DNA from: Microbacterium amylolyticum
GTDB lineage: Bacteria > Actinomycetota > Actinomycetes > Actinomycetales > Microbacteriaceae
NCBI RefSeq assembly: GCF_011046975.1
Contig: NZ_CP049253.1
Location: 2,356,001 to 2,420,000, forward strand
DNA: 64,000 nt
Direction: 5' to 3'
Shown here: positions 1-9,261 of the stretch, piece after piece
Numbering within the stretch: position 1 is the first letter of the stretch
Layout: every line of letters starts with the position of its first letter
The notes under the pieces: model-generated
Seen by the model: only the letters and a program-made list of their open reading frames with translations
Databases searched by the model: none
Told to the model about the DNA's origin: nothing
Position numbers and translations under genes: made by a program

Positions 1-673
1 GATGATCGGCGTTCCGAAGACCATCGACAACGACCTGCGCGCCACCGACTACTCGTTTGGTTTCGACACGGCGGTCAACATTGCCCAGGAGGCCATGGAC
101 CGCCTACGCACAACTGGTGATTCGCACCAGCGCTGCATGGTGGCAGAAGTGATGGGCCGACACGTCGGCTGGATCGCGCTGCACTCCGGTATGGCTGCCG
201 GTGCGCACATCATCTGCATCCCCGAGGTGCCTCTGACAATCGACGAAATCGCCGAGCGCGTCACCGATGCGGCAGAGCGTGGCCGCGCGCCCCTCGTTGT
301 CGTGGCCGAGGGCTTCAAGCTCAAGGGCCAGGACGAGGCCTACAGCGATAAGGGCCTCGACGCCTTCAACCGTCCGCGCCTGGGCGGCATCGGCGAGGTT
401 CTCGCCCCGCTCATCGAAGAGATGACGGGCATCGAGACGCGCTCGACCGTTCTCGGACACATTCAGCGGGGCGGCTCGCCCTCCGGCTTTGACCGCGTTC
501 TCGCAACGCGCCTCGGTCTGCACGCGGCCGACGCCGTTGTTGACGGTGCCTGGGGCCAGATGGTCGCCATGAAGGGCACAGAAATCGAGCGCGTCGACTT
601 CGCAGAAGCCCTCGGGGAGCTCAACGGCGTTCCGATGCACCGCTACGAAGAGGCCGCAGCGCTCTTCGGCTGA
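1..673 (+). CDS. pfkA: 6-phosphofructokinase, 3' part (5' end outside window)
   Basis: Glycolytic enzyme that phosphorylates fructose 6-phosphate to fructose 1,6-bisphosphate. About 223 C-terminal residues are present; the N-terminal third lies before the window, so the first visible ATG is internal. Visible family motifs are GVPKTIDND (catalytic Asp region), MGRHVGW, FNRPRLGGIGE and HIQRGGSPSGFDR. The Lys in PKTIDND, instead of Gly as in E. coli PfkA, places it with the actinobacterial/PPi-type PFK clade. Whether ATP or PPi is the donor depends on a residue before the window. It is followed by a 22-bp hairpin shared with the convergent protease gene. Confidence 0.95.
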   Translation, partial: MIGVPKTIDNDLRATDYSFGFDTAVNIAQEAMDRLRTTGDSHQRCMVAEVMGRHVGWIALHSGMAAGAHIICIPEVPLTIDEIAERVTDAAERGRAPLVVVAEGFKLKGQDEAYSDKGLDAFNRPRLGGIGEVLAPLIEEMTGIETRSTVLGHIQRGGSPSGFDRVLATRLGLHAADAVVDGAWGQMVAMKGTEIERVDFAEALGELNGVPMHRYEEAAALFG

Positions 674-686
674 TCGGCGCCACACC

Positions 687-733
687 CACAGAAGGAGGGC
701 CGGAAGCGAATCGCTTCCGGCCCTCCTTCTGTG
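687..733. terminator. Bidirectional hairpin between pfkA and protease II gene
   Basis: A perfect 22-bp inverted repeat (687-708 with 712-733, 3-nt loop) fills the gap between two convergent stop codons. There is no U-tract on either side. It is inferred to end or protect both transcripts. Confidence 0.8.
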
Positions 734-736
734 TCC

Positions 737-2857
737 CTACTCCTCGATGCCGAGGGTGTCGAGCATCCATGCCAACTGGTAGGCGCGTTCCTTCCACGCG
801 TTGTATCGGCCGGAGACGCCGCCGTGCCCGGCCACCATCTCGCATTTCATCAGCGCATCGGCCCCGGCCTCGCGCAGACGCTGCACCCACTTCGCGGGTT
901 CGACGTAATACACGCGAGTGTCGTTGAGCGATGTCATCGCCAGGATCTTCGGATAGTGCGCGTCGTCTCGCACGTTCTCGTACGGGGAATACCCCTTCAT
1001 GTACTCATAGAACGATGCATCGTGCAGAGGATCGCCCCATTCCTCCCATTCGATGACAGTGAGGGGAAGGGAAGGATCGAGGATCGTCGTCAGGGCATCG
1101 ACGAAGGGGACGTCCGCGAGAATACCGCCGAACAGCTCAGGCGCAAGGTTCGCCACTGCGCCCATCAAGAGCCCTCCGGCGGAGCCGCCTTCCGCAATGA
1201 TCTGAGCGGGGGTCGTGTAACCACGATTGACGAGGTACCTGGCCACGTCGACGAAGTCGGTGAAGCTATTGCGCTTGTTCTTGAGCTTCCCGTTTTCGTA
1301 CCATGCCCGTCCCATTTCGCCGCCGCCACGAACGTGGGCGACGGCGAAGACCACGCCACGGTCGAGCATCGACAGGCGGGCCGTGGAGAAGGCCGGATCG
1401 ATGGAGTGCTCGTATGCGCCGTAGCCGTACATGTGTACGGGCCGGGGCGCCTCTCCGGGCTCGCCGAATGACCGCTTCCAGACGAGGGAGACGGGAATCT
1501 GCGTGCCATCGTCAGCGTTCGCCCAGAGCCGCTTTTGGCCGTACTCATCGGGGGAGTAGCCACCGAGCACCGTCGAACGCTTCAGAAGGCGCAGTTCCTG
1601 TGACGCGACGTGGTAGTCGTACAGCGTTCCGGGCGTTGTGAACGAGCCGAAGTGAACGCGAACGGTGGGCTGCGCCCATTCGGGGTTGCCCGCTGCTCCC
1701 GCCGTGTAGAGAGGCTCGTCGAAGGCAATCTCGTGAATGTCGTGAGACGAGTAGTCCATGATGCCGATGCGGGGAATACCTCCCTCGCGGTACTCAACGA
1801 TCGCATAGTCCCGCAGACAGTCGACGTCTTCGAGACGCACACCGGGCCGGTGCGGGATGATCACCTCGGGCTCCGCGCTCTCATCGTCAAGGGGGAGGCG
1901 GATGAGTTGGAAGTCTTGTGCGTCCTGGTTGTGCAGCACGTACAGCCAGTCGCGCCCGTCGATCACGGCGTGGTCAACGGAAAACTCGACCCGATCTTCG
2001 CGATCAAAAACATCGATCGAAGCGACGTCTTCGTCGCCGGCGTAGAGCCGGGCAACATCTTCCGTGCGGATCAGCGCGATCTCGGTCGTTGTATTTGATG
2101 CCGACGCGATTTCCAAGAACGCGTCGGAACGCGTGAACCCTGATCCCACCCAGAACGACTCGTCCGGTTCGTGGAAGATCTCCACATCGTCGTCGCGGCT
2201 CGGATCACCGACGCGGTGAAGCCACACCCGATCGGGGCGCCAAGCGTCGTCGACCGTGGTGTACAGAATGAAGGCGCCATCGGGCGTGAAACGGGCTCCC
2301 GCGCCGATGCCTTCCAGAACGTCGGGCAGCGCCTCGCCCGTGGCGATGTCACGCACGCGCACCGTGTACCGCTCATCGCCGAGGACATCGGCGCCCCACA
2401 GCATGCGGGATCCGTCCTTTGTCACGCTGAAGGCCCCGAGTGAGAAGAACTCTTCGCCCTCTGCCTCGACGTTGGCGTCGAGGAGCACCTGTTCGCCCGG
2501 AACGTCCGTTTCCGCGGACAACTTCGGCGGTGTCCAATCGTCCGTCCCCGCAATCGGAGCGCGGCACTGCAAACCGTACTGTTTGCCCTTCATCGAACGG
2601 CCGTAGTACCACCACTCGCCCTGACGAACGGGGACCGACAGGTCGGTCTCCTTCACCCGGCGCTTGATTTCCTCGAAGATCATCTCGCGCAATGGCGCAA
2701 GGTGCGCGAGAGCGGCATCGGCGTGTGCGTTTTCGGCCTCGAGGTGGGCGATAACCTCCGGGGATTCCTTCTTTCGCAGCCACTCATACGGGTCCTCGAA
2801 CGAATCCTCGTGATGAGTACGAATATGCGGGACCTTGTTCGCGATGGGAGCAGTCAC
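737..2857 (-). CDS. ptrB: Prolyl oligopeptidase family serine protease (protease II / oligopeptidase B type, S9A)
   Basis: Serine oligopeptidase that cleaves short peptides, in the family after basic residues. The 706-residue product has an N-terminal seven-bladed propeller region and a C-terminal alpha/beta-hydrolase domain. The catalytic triad is visible as Ser559 (EGGSAGG), Asp646 (LNDTRV) and His678 (AGHGG), and the CDPYEW-like motif DPYEWL is near the N terminus. No signal peptide is seen, so it is probably cytosolic. The GTG start at 2855-2857 lies 6 nt after a -10-like TACCGT on the minus strand, which suggests a leaderless mRNA. The open frame continues upstream but antisense to the next gene, so a longer protein is unlikely. 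Confidence 0.9.
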   Translation of the reverse strand: MTAPIANKVPHIRTHHEDSFEDPYEWLRKKESPEVIAHLEAENAHADAALAHLAPLREMIFEEIKRRVKETDLSVPVRQGEWWYYGRSMKGKQYGLQCRAPIAGTDDWTPPKLSAETDVPGEQVLLDANVEAEGEEFFSLGAFSVTKDGSRMLWGADVLGDERYTVRVRDIATGEALPDVLEGIGAGARFTPDGAFILYTTVDDAWRPDRVWLHRVGDPSRDDDVEIFHEPDESFWVGSGFTRSDAFLEIASASNTTTEIALIRTEDVARLYAGDEDVASIDVFDREDRVEFSVDHAVIDGRDWLYVLHNQDAQDFQLIRLPLDDESAEPEVIIPHRPGVRLEDVDCLRDYAIVEYREGGIPRIGIMDYSSHDIHEIAFDEPLYTAGAAGNPEWAQPTVRVHFGSFTTPGTLYDYHVASQELRLLKRSTVLGGYSPDEYGQKRLWANADDGTQIPVSLVWKRSFGEPGEAPRPVHMYGYGAYEHSIDPAFSTARLSMLDRGVVFAVAHVRGGGEMGRAWYENGKLKNKRNSFTDFVDVARYLVNRGYTTPAQIIAEGGSAGGLLMGAVANLAPELFGGILADVPFVDALTTILDPSLPLTVIEWEEWGDPLHDASFYEYMKGYSPYENVRDDAHYPKILAMTSLNDTRVYYVEPAKWVQRLREAGADALMKCEMVAGHGGVSGRYNAWKERAYQLAWMLDTLGIEE

Positions 2858-2893
2858 CTCACCACGGTAATCGACGCCGGTACGCTCGGTGCC
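2858..2893. promoter_or_regulatory. 36-bp divergent promoter with two leaderless -10 boxes
   Basis: The minus-strand -10 TACCGT (2864-2869) lies 6 nt before the protease GTG. The plus-strand -10 TACGCT (2881-2886) lies 7 nt before the phosphodiesterase ATG. Only 11 bp separate the two hexamers, so each -35 region must overlap the opposite gene start. Confidence 0.5.
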
Positions 2894-3781
2894 ATGCAAC
2901 TCGGTCAGCACGCGCCCGCGTCGCGCACGGTCGTCCACATCAGCGATACGCACCTGCTCGCGGCGAACACACCGCTCGGCGGTCAATATGACACTCTGGG
3001 CAATCTTGAGCGTCTTCTGGCGCGCGTCGAGCGAACGGGTACCGCTGACGCGATCGTGTTCACGGGCGATCTGACCGACTTGGGCGAAGCCGACGCCTAT
3101 GCCAGTCTCCGGAGCGCTGTATCCCCGGTGGCGCAGCGGATGGGCGCCGAGGTTGTGTGGGTCGCGGGCAATCACGATGAGCGTGCCCCCATGCGCGCGG
3201 GCCTGCTCGGCGGTCCAGCCGACGAGTCGCCCATCACCTCGGTTACCGACGTTGGAGGCTTGCGCATCGTCGCGATTGACTCGACCGTTCCGGGCTGGCA
3301 CCACGGCGAAATCGGGGCCGAGCAGTGCGCGTGGCTGGAGGAGGTTCTCGCGGAGCCCGCTCCGCTGGGCACGATTCTGGCGATGCATCATCCACCGCTG
3401 CCCAGCCATGTGCCGTTGTTCGACATTCTTGAGTTGCGGGACCAGGGGGCGCTTGCTGAGGCTGTCCGCGGTACCGACGTTCGCGCCATTCTGGCCGGGC
3501 ACCTGCACTACTCGCTGGCAGGAACATTCGCGGGAATTCCGACATTCGTGGCGTCGGCGTCGTGTTACACGATGGATGTTTCGCTTCCGGGGCAGCGTGT
3601 CAACGGAATGGACGCGGGGCAGTCGTTCCACCTGATTCACGTCTATGACGATCAGATCACGTCGACGACGGTGCCCGTTGCGTCCTCCGAGGTGGGGGAG
3701 TATTTTTCGCCCGCGTGGTACGCGGCGATGGCGGCGATGACACCAGACGAACGGCTGGATGCCTTCTCCCGGAAGCGGTGA
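2894..3781 (+). CDS. Metallophosphoesterase, class III cyclic-nucleotide phosphodiesterase type (CpdA/Icc-like)
   Basis: Calcineurin-like di-metal phosphoesterase of 295 residues. The metal-binding blocks are in order: SDTHL (Asp18, His20), FTGDLTD, AGNHDER, a mid-protein AMHHPP and AGHLHYS. The family hydrolyses cyclic nucleotides (3',5'-cAMP in E. coli CpdA, Rv0805 in mycobacteria) and related phosphodiesters, so the substrate here is inferred only. No signal peptide is seen. The ATG at 2894 follows TACGCT by 7 nt, which suggests a leaderless transcript sharing a tiny promoter with the divergent protease gene. The next gene remnant on the minus strand ends about 10 bp after its stop. Confidence 0.85.
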   Translation: MQLGQHAPASRTVVHISDTHLLAANTPLGGQYDTLGNLERLLARVERTGTADAIVFTGDLTDLGEADAYASLRSAVSPVAQRMGAEVVWVAGNHDERAPMRAGLLGGPADESPITSVTDVGGLRIVAIDSTVPGWHHGEIGAEQCAWLEEVLAEPAPLGTILAMHHPPLPSHVPLFDILELRDQGALAEAVRGTDVRAILAGHLHYSLAGTFAGIPTFVASASCYTMDVSLPGQRVNGMDAGQSFHLIHVYDDQITSTTVPVASSEVGEYFSPAWYAAMAAMTPDERLDAFSRKR

Positions 3782-3790
3782 TGCTGCACC

Positions 3791-4257
3791 TTATGCCGTG
3801 ACGGGCTGGTCGCCCGAAGCTCCCGGAGATGCCCCTTTTGTCCGAGCCGAGCCGAGCCGAGCCGAGCCGTGAACGTGGTGACGGAGACGGCGATCAGGAT
3901 GACGATCGCGAGGAGCGCGATCATGCTCCAAGACACAGCGGGGGACGAGACGTCCACCGTGACGGCATCGAGCGGTTGAGCGCCGATTCCGACCGCGGCG
4001 GGGGCAACCGTCAGCGCACCGGAAATCCAGCCGAGGGGAGCAATGCCACGGATCTCTCGTGTCAGCTGCACGGCATCACCCGGCAGAACTTCCCCCGTTT
4101 CGCGCGCGGTTGTCGAAACGCGCGCGAGACCTGCCGGGCCGTCGAGCGAGACGGCATCCTCCGCTTTCAACACGGAGGTTTTCGAGGAGCTCAGCGCGTC
4201 CCAGAAAGCGCAAACCGCCTGACGTCGCGTGTGGGAGAGCGCCTTTCTGTGATTCAC
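3791..4257 (-). pseudogene. Remnant of an exported protein with a C-terminal membrane anchor, frameshifted at a pentamer repeat
   Basis: The GTG-initiated frame from 4257 encodes about 130 residues that look like the end of a larger surface protein. A beta-sandwich-like stretch (GEVLPGDAVQLTREIRGI) is followed by one hydrophobic helix (about 20 residues after SPAVSWSM) and a basic tail. In the tail the frame crosses 5.6 copies of a 5-bp unit (3842-3869) and then runs out of frame into antisense of the phosphodiesterase gene. Removing one 5-bp unit would give a natural ending GASGDQPVTA and a TAA at 3791-3793. The N-terminal part expected for such a protein is missing, because aspA begins 47 bp beyond. 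The family is not recognised. Confidence 0.5.
3842..3869. repeat. CCGAG pentanucleotide tandem repeat (5.6 copies)
   Basis: Five perfect CCGAG units plus CCG lie inside the coding part of the decayed minus-strand gene. A pentamer changes reading frame by 2 with each unit gained or lost, so slipped-strand mispairing here switches the C-terminal frame. Confidence 0.9.
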
Positions 4258-4303
4258 CTCACCGCTGTGTGTGTCGCGGTGTGAGCAGGCGTAGCGTTCT
4301 TCT

Positions 4304-5749
4304 ATGGAATCCGCGAAGACGCGTATCGAATCCGACTCTCTTGGCGCACGGGATATTCCCGCACACGCCTATTGGGGGATCCACACTCTCAGGGCCAGAG
4401 AAAACTTCGACATCACGAAGCGCCCGATCTCGGTATACCCCGAGCTCGTCACGGCGCTTGCGATGGTCAAACAGGCCGCCGCGAGGGCCAATCGCGACTT
4501 GGGTGTGCTCAGCGAAAAAAAGGCCGACCTGATCGATCAGGCGGCGCAGCGGGTGATTGATGGCGAGTTCCACGAGGAGTTCTGCGTCGGCGTTATTCAG
4601 GGCGGCGCCGGAACCTCGACGAACATGAACGCCAACGAGGTCATCACGAACATCGCGCTCGAGATGGCGGGCCGAGAAAAGGGTGATTACGACTTCCTTT
4701 CGCCGAACGATCACACGAATCGCTCGCAGTCAACGAACGATGTGTACCCGACGGCCGTCAAGATCGCGATTCTTCTTGCCCATGTCGCTGCCCTCGAGGA
4801 GCTCGACGCCCTGCGCAAGGCTTTTGCACAGAAGGGCAATGAGTTCCACGACATTCTGAAGGTCGGGCGAACACAGCTGCAGGACGCCGTTCCGATGACG
4901 CTCGGTCAGGAGTTCCGCGGCTTTGCATCGTCGCTCGGAGCTGATTGGTATCGCCAGACCGAGAACTCGAACCTGCTTCTCGAAATCAACATGGGTGCGA
5001 CGGCCATCGGAACGGGCATCACCGTTCATCGCGGGTACGCCGAAGCTGTGCGCGCGCATCTGGCTGCGATATCCGGGTTGCCCCTGCGCACCGCCCCCGA
5101 CCTCATCGAGGCAACGAGTGACACCGGCTCCTTCATGTCGTTCTCCGGGTCGATCAAGCGCACCGCGATCAAGCTCTCAAAGATCTGCAATGACCTGCGT
5201 CTGCTGTCCTCCGGTCCGCAGGCAGGGTTCGGGGAGATCAACCTTCCCGCGCGCCAGGCCGGGTCCAGCATCATGCCGGGGAAGGTGAACCCCGTCATCC
5301 CCGAGGTCGTCAACCAGGTGGCATTTTCGATCGCCGGCGCCGACACAACCGTCACCATGGCGGTCGAAGCGGGGCAGCTGCAGCTGAACGCCTTTGAGCC
5401 CGTTATCGCGCACTCGCTGCTGCAGTCCATCGTCTGGCTCAGACAAGCCATGATCATGCTTCGAGAGCACTGCGTTCTCGGCATCACGGCCAACACCGAG
5501 AGGCTCGGAGCCATGGTCGGAGCGAGCGTTGGCGTGATCACGGCGCTGACGCCGTTCATCGGATACTCCTCGGCGGCGGCTCTAGCTAAGACGGCACTGC
5601 TGACGAACAAGAGCGTTGCAGATCTCGTGGTCGACGCGGGTCTGATGGAGCGCCATGAGGTCGAAAAGCAGCTGAGGCCCGAGCGGCTCTCGGGCCTCGA
5701 GCCAATCACGACGGCCGTTTCGGTTATCGCGCCGGAGGATCTGCCGTAG
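4304..5749 (+). CDS. aspA: Aspartate ammonia-lyase (aspartase)
   Basis: Reversibly deaminates L-aspartate to fumarate and ammonia in the cytosol. The 481-residue length fits the fumarase/aspartase superfamily. Motifs are GTSTNMNANEV, PNDHTNRSQSTNDVYPT, GRTQLQDAVPMTLGQE and the signature SSIMPGKVNPVIPEVVNQV. The PVIPEVVNQV ending of the signature is aspartase-like, where fumarases have PTQCEA. The ATG at 4304 lies 6 nt after a TAGCGT -10 box, indicating leaderless transcription. It is followed by a 23-bp hairpin shared with glpK. Class II fumarase is the alternative but less likely. Confidence 0.88.
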   Translation: MESAKTRIESDSLGARDIPAHAYWGIHTLRARENFDITKRPISVYPELVTALAMVKQAAARANRDLGVLSEKKADLIDQAAQRVIDGEFHEEFCVGVIQGGAGTSTNMNANEVITNIALEMAGREKGDYDFLSPNDHTNRSQSTNDVYPTAVKIAILLAHVAALEELDALRKAFAQKGNEFHDILKVGRTQLQDAVPMTLGQEFRGFASSLGADWYRQTENSNLLLEINMGATAIGTGITVHRGYAEAVRAHLAAISGLPLRTAPDLIEATSDTGSFMSFSGSIKRTAIKLSKICNDLRLLSSGPQAGFGEINLPARQAGSSIMPGKVNPVIPEVVNQVAFSIAGADTTVTMAVEAGQLQLNAFEPVIAHSLLQSIVWLRQAMIMLREHCVLGITANTERLGAMVGASVGVITALTPFIGYSSAAALAKTALLTNKSVADLVVDAGLMERHEVEKQLRPERLSGLEPITTAVSVIAPEDLP

Positions 5750-5757
5750 AACAGCGG

Positions 5758-5807
5758 GAAACGCGGATGGGCGGGGAAGAAAGATCTTCCCCGCCCATCC
5801 GCGTTTC
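5758..5807. terminator. 23-bp perfect hairpin between aspA and glpK
   Basis: The arms 5758-5780 and 5785-5807 pair perfectly around a 4-nt loop. They lie between convergent genes 67 bp apart, with no long U-tract. Inferred bidirectional terminator. Confidence 0.8.
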
Positions 5808-5816
5808 TGCCGTGCG

Positions 5817-7331
5817 TTACTTCACGTCGTCGTCCACCCAGTCCATCGACTTCTCGATGGCCTTGCGCCAGAGGCGCAGCGTGCGCTCCGACTCTTCGGC
5901 GGGCATGGACGGCTCCCAGCGGCTGTCCTCCTGCCAGTTCTCCGACACCTCGTCGAGGTCCGCCCAGTAGCCGGTTGCCAGGCCAGCAGCGTAGGCAGCC
6001 CCCAGCGCCGTTGTCTCGGCCACAACCGGGCGAACAACCGGAACCCCGAGAATGTCCGCCTGGAACTGCATGAGCGTGTCGTTGGCGACCATGCCGCCGT
6101 CCACGCGAAGCTCCGTCAGGGTGACGCCGGCGTCGGCGTTCACCGCATCGAGAACGTCACGCGTCTGGAAGGCAACAGCCTCGAGCGCGGCGCGAGCGAT
6201 GTGTCCCTTGTTGGCGTAGCGCGTCAGGCCGACGATGGCACCGCGCGCGTCGGGGCGCCAGTACGGGGCGTACAGTCCCGAGAAAGCCGGAACAATGTAA
6301 ACGCCACCGTTGTCGTCGACGCCCTTGGCGAGCACCTCGACCTCCGGTGCTTCGTTGATGAGCCCGAGCTGGTCGCGCAGCCACTGGATGAGCGATCCCG
6401 TCACGGCGATCGAACCTTCGAGCGCATACTGCACGGGGGCGTCGCCCAGCTTGTAGCCGACGGTTGTCAGCAGACCGTTCTTCGAAACGACCTTCTCTTC
6501 GCCCGTCTGGAAGATGAGGAAGTTTCCGGTGCCGTACGTGTTCTTGCTTTCACCCGCGTAGAACGCGGCCTGGCCGAATGTTGCGGCCTGCTGGTCGCCG
6601 AGAATGCCGGCGATCGGCGTTTCGCGCAGCAGCGACGAGTCCTCTGCGTATCCGTAGACCTCGGACGAGGAACGGATCTCCGGAAGCATCGACAGCGGAA
6701 CGCCGAACTCCGCGAGAATGTCCTCGCGCCATTCGAGCGTCTCGAGGTCCATGAACAGGGTCCGCGATGCGTTGGTGACGTCGGTCACGTGAACGCCGCC
6801 GTCAACACCGCCCGTGAGGTTCCACAGCACCCAGGTGTCCGTTGTGCCGAAGATGAGGTCGCCGGCTTCGGCCCGCTCGCGAGCGCCATCGACGTTCTCG
6901 AGAATCCAGGCGATTTTCGTGCCGGAGAAGTAGGTGGCCAGCGGAAGGCCGACGATCTCCTTGTAGCGGTCGACGCCTTCGTCGCCCGCGATGCGGTTGA
7001 CGATGTCCTGCGTGCGGGTGTCCTGCCACACGATGGCGTTGTAGACGGCCTTACCGGTGGTCTTGTCCCACACAACAGCGGTCTCACGCTGGTTCGTGAT
7101 GCCGATCGCCTTGATCTGGTGGCGCGTCAGGTCGGCGCGGCTCAGCGCGAGGCCGATGACCTCCTGCACGTTGTGCCAGATCTCAGCGGGGTCGTGCTCC
7201 ACCCATCCTGCGCGCGGAAGGATCTGCTCGTGTTCCTTCTGCCCAACGGAGACGATGGTGCCGGTCTTGTCGAAAATGATGGCGCGCGACGAGGTCGTGC
7301 CCTGGTCGATTGCGAGAATGTATTCGCCCAT
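5817..7331 (-). CDS. glpK: Glycerol kinase
   Basis: ATP-dependent phosphorylation of glycerol to sn-glycerol 3-phosphate. The 504-residue FGGY-family kinase starts [18 protein letters not shown], with the DQGTTSSR phosphate-binding loop. It carries NQRET, GTGNFL and the C-terminal [19 protein letters not shown] block typical of GlpK. The ATG at 7331 is preceded by a good GGAG ribosome site about 9 nt upstream. It lies 44 bp downstream of glpF in the same direction, so uptake channel and kinase form one operon. That operon faces a SorC-type regulator. Confidence 0.96.
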   Translation of the reverse strand: MGEYILAIDQGTTSSRAIIFDKTGTIVSVGQKEHEQILPRAGWVEHDPAEIWHNVQEVIGLALSRADLTRHQIKAIGITNQRETAVVWDKTTGKAVYNAIVWQDTRTQDIVNRIAGDEGVDRYKEIVGLPLATYFSGTKIAWILENVDGARERAEAGDLIFGTTDTWVLWNLTGGVDGGVHVTDVTNASRTLFMDLETLEWREDILAEFGVPLSMLPEIRSSSEVYGYAEDSSLLRETPIAGILGDQQAATFGQAAFYAGESKNTYGTGNFLIFQTGEEKVVSKNGLLTTVGYKLGDAPVQYALEGSIAVTGSLIQWLRDQLGLINEAPEVEVLAKGVDDNGGVYIVPAFSGLYAPYWRPDARGAIVGLTRYANKGHIARAALEAVAFQTRDVLDAVNADAGVTLTELRVDGGMVANDTLMQFQADILGVPVVRPVVAETTALGAAYAAGLATGYWADLDEVSENWQEDSRWEPSMPAEESERTLRLWRKAIEKSMDWVDDDVK

Positions 7332-7375
7332 GGGGTGATTCTCCTTTGAATGCATTGTTTTCGGTCGGACGGGTG

Positions 7376-8131
7376 TCAGGCGGCGAGGCCAAGGAGCAGG
7401 GGAGCGGCGAGTGCGGCGATCGTTCCACCGATCAGCGGGCCAACAACCGGCACCCACGAGTATGCCCAGTCGCTCGGGCCCTTGCCACGGATCGGCAGGA
7501 TTGCGTGCGCGATACGGGGACCGAGGTCACGAGCTGGGTTGATCGCGTAGCCCGTGGGGCCACCGAGCGAGGCGCCGAGACCGACAACGAGCAGGGCAAC
7601 GGGGAGAGCAGCCAGGGGGCCGAGTCCACCAGGAACGCCGATGTGGATGTCGCCGTAGTCTGCGAAGGCGAAGATCACGAAGACGAGCACGAACGTGCCG
7701 ATGATCTCGGTGGTGAGGTTCGCGCCGTAGGAGCGGATCTCAGGGGCGGTCGAGAAAACGCCGAGCTTCTTGCCGGCGTCCTCTTCCTCATCGAAGTGCT
7801 TGCGATAGGCGAGGTAGCAGACGATGGCGCCGACGATACCGCCGACGAGCTGCGCTGCGGCCGCAATGAAGAACATCTGCAGGGAGATCGTTCCGGCCAC
7901 GAGGAGGCCGATGCCGACGGCGGGGTTAATGATCGCACCGGAGTAGGCGGAGACCAGAACACCGCTGAACACCGCGAGCCCCCATCCCCAGTTGACCATG
8001 AGGAATCCGCCGCCGAAGCCCTTGTTCTTGGCCAGGACGACGTTGGCGACAACACCGCAACCGAGAAGCACGAGCATCGCCGTGCCAACGAATTCGGACA
8101 GGAAGTAAAGACCGAGATTTACGTCAGACAT
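7376..8131 (-). CDS. glpF: Glycerol uptake facilitator (aquaglyceroporin)
   Basis: Membrane channel of the MIP family for passive glycerol entry. The 251-residue protein has about six hydrophobic helices and the two pore-forming NPA boxes: INPAVG in the first half and INPARD (with the GlpF-type Asp) in the second. It is the first gene of the glpFK operon, with an AAGG-type ribosome site upstream of the ATG at 8131. Its promoter lies in the 163-bp divergent region that contains a 14-bp palindrome, the likely site for the adjacent regulator. Confidence 0.93.
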   Translation of the reverse strand: MSDVNLGLYFLSEFVGTAMLVLLGCGVVANVVLAKNKGFGGGFLMVNWGWGLAVFSGVLVSAYSGAIINPAVGIGLLVAGTISLQMFFIAAAAQLVGGIVGAIVCYLAYRKHFDEEEDAGKKLGVFSTAPEIRSYGANLTTEIIGTFVLVFVIFAFADYGDIHIGVPGGLGPLAALPVALLVVGLGASLGGPTGYAINPARDLGPRIAHAILPIRGKGPSDWAYSWVPVVGPLIGGTIAALAAPLLLGLAA

Positions 8132-8294
8132 GTCTTCTTTGACCTTTCTCTGCGCGCAACCGTTGCGCGGGGACGTGAAGGCCGCTTTTCAGGCGGGCTG
8201 GGTCTAGCCTGAGACGCAAAGGGACGACGGGCAACTTGCATGCACATATGTGCACGATGTTCGCCGTCCGTCGGACACGGGAGGGGCGTGCCGT
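8132..8294. promoter_or_regulatory. glpF / SorC-regulator divergent control region with 14-bp palindrome at 8241-8254
   Basis: TGCACATATGTGCA at 8241-8254 is a perfect 14-bp palindrome in the only non-coding gap between glpFK and the SorC-family regulator. SorC/DeoR-like sugar regulators bind dyads of this kind next to their own genes. Role as operator is inferred. Confidence 0.6.
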
Positions 8295-9254
8295 ATGTCA
8301 CGGCAGGAAGACAAGGACGCGCAGGCACTCATCGCTGCGCAGCTGTACTACATGCAGGACAGAACCATGGAGTCGATCGCGAGCGAACTACGGACATCGC
8401 GGTCATCCGTTTCGCGTCTGCTGAGCCACGCGCGCGAAAACGGAATCGTGGATATCCGGGTGATTCCGCCGAACGAGCACGGAGGGCTTCTGGAGCGCCG
8501 CATCCGTGACAAGTTCGGCGTGACGGCGCACGTCGTGCCGATGGTGGCGACGGTGAGCGAAGCGGACAGACTCGACAGGGTTGCGCTCATGGGGGCGAGG
8601 ATCACCTCGCAGTTCGTTGATTCGAACATGGTCATCGGTATCGCGTGGGGGTCCACCCTCAGCGCCGTGAGCCGGCGGCTCCCGCGCAACGAGATGCACA
8701 ACACCACCGTCGTCCAGCTCAATGGCGCGGGAAACACGCAGACAACAGGCGTCGAGTACTCGAGCGAGATTCTGCAGCGTTTCGGACGGGCGTTTGGCTC
8801 CGTTGTGCAGCGCTTCCCCGTTCCTGCCTTCTTCGACGATCCCGCCACTCGCGAAGCGATGTGGCGCGAGCGCATGACCAAACGCGTCCTCGGAATGCAG
8901 GCTCGCATGGATCTCGCGCTGTTCGGCATCGGGTCCCCGTCCGTCGAGGCGCCCAGCCACGTCTACGTTGGGGGGTACCTCGATGAAGCGGACTACCAGA
9001 GTCTCGCCGAGGACAGGGCTGTTGGCGACGTTGCGACGGTGTTCTTCCGGGCAGATGGTTCCTGGCGCGATGTTCGCCTCAACGCCAGGGCAACGGGCCC
9101 GTCACTCGACAGGCTCAGGCGCGTTCCCCGGAGGCTGTGCATTGTCGCGGGAACGCACAAGCTCCTCGCGCTGCGCGGAGCGCTCGCCGCGGGCCTCATC
9201 ACCGACCTCGTCCTCGACGAGACGCTCGCTGTGAATCTTGTTGAGCAGGTCTAA
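8295..9254 (+). CDS. SorC/DeoR-family sugar-binding transcriptional regulator, probable glycerol operon regulator
   Basis: The 319-residue regulator has an N-terminal helix-turn-helix (AQLYYMQDRTMESIASELRTSRSSVSRLL). Behind it is a SorC-type effector domain related to sugar-phosphate isomerases, with GIAWGSTLSAVSRRLP and the closing CIVAGTHKLLALRGAL motif. The ATG at 8295 is chosen because GGAGGGG lies about 9 nt upstream; an in-frame ATG at 8250 would place the palindrome in the gene. Being divergent from glpFK suggests it responds to glycerol 3-phosphate or a related sugar phosphate. That effector is inference. Confidence 0.88.
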   Translation: MSRQEDKDAQALIAAQLYYMQDRTMESIASELRTSRSSVSRLLSHARENGIVDIRVIPPNEHGGLLERRIRDKFGVTAHVVPMVATVSEADRLDRVALMGARITSQFVDSNMVIGIAWGSTLSAVSRRLPRNEMHNTTVVQLNGAGNTQTTGVEYSSEILQRFGRAFGSVVQRFPVPAFFDDPATREAMWRERMTKRVLGMQARMDLALFGIGSPSVEAPSHVYVGGYLDEADYQSLAEDRAVGDVATVFFRADGSWRDVRLNARATGPSLDRLRRVPRRLCIVAGTHKLLALRGALAAGLITDLVLDETLAVNLVEQV

Positions 9255-9261
9255 CGGCCTG

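Noticed and set aside
2858..3640. N-terminal extension of protease II up to 967 residues
   Set aside because: The extension is antisense to the phosphodiesterase catalytic motifs, and family homology starts at the GTG chosen.
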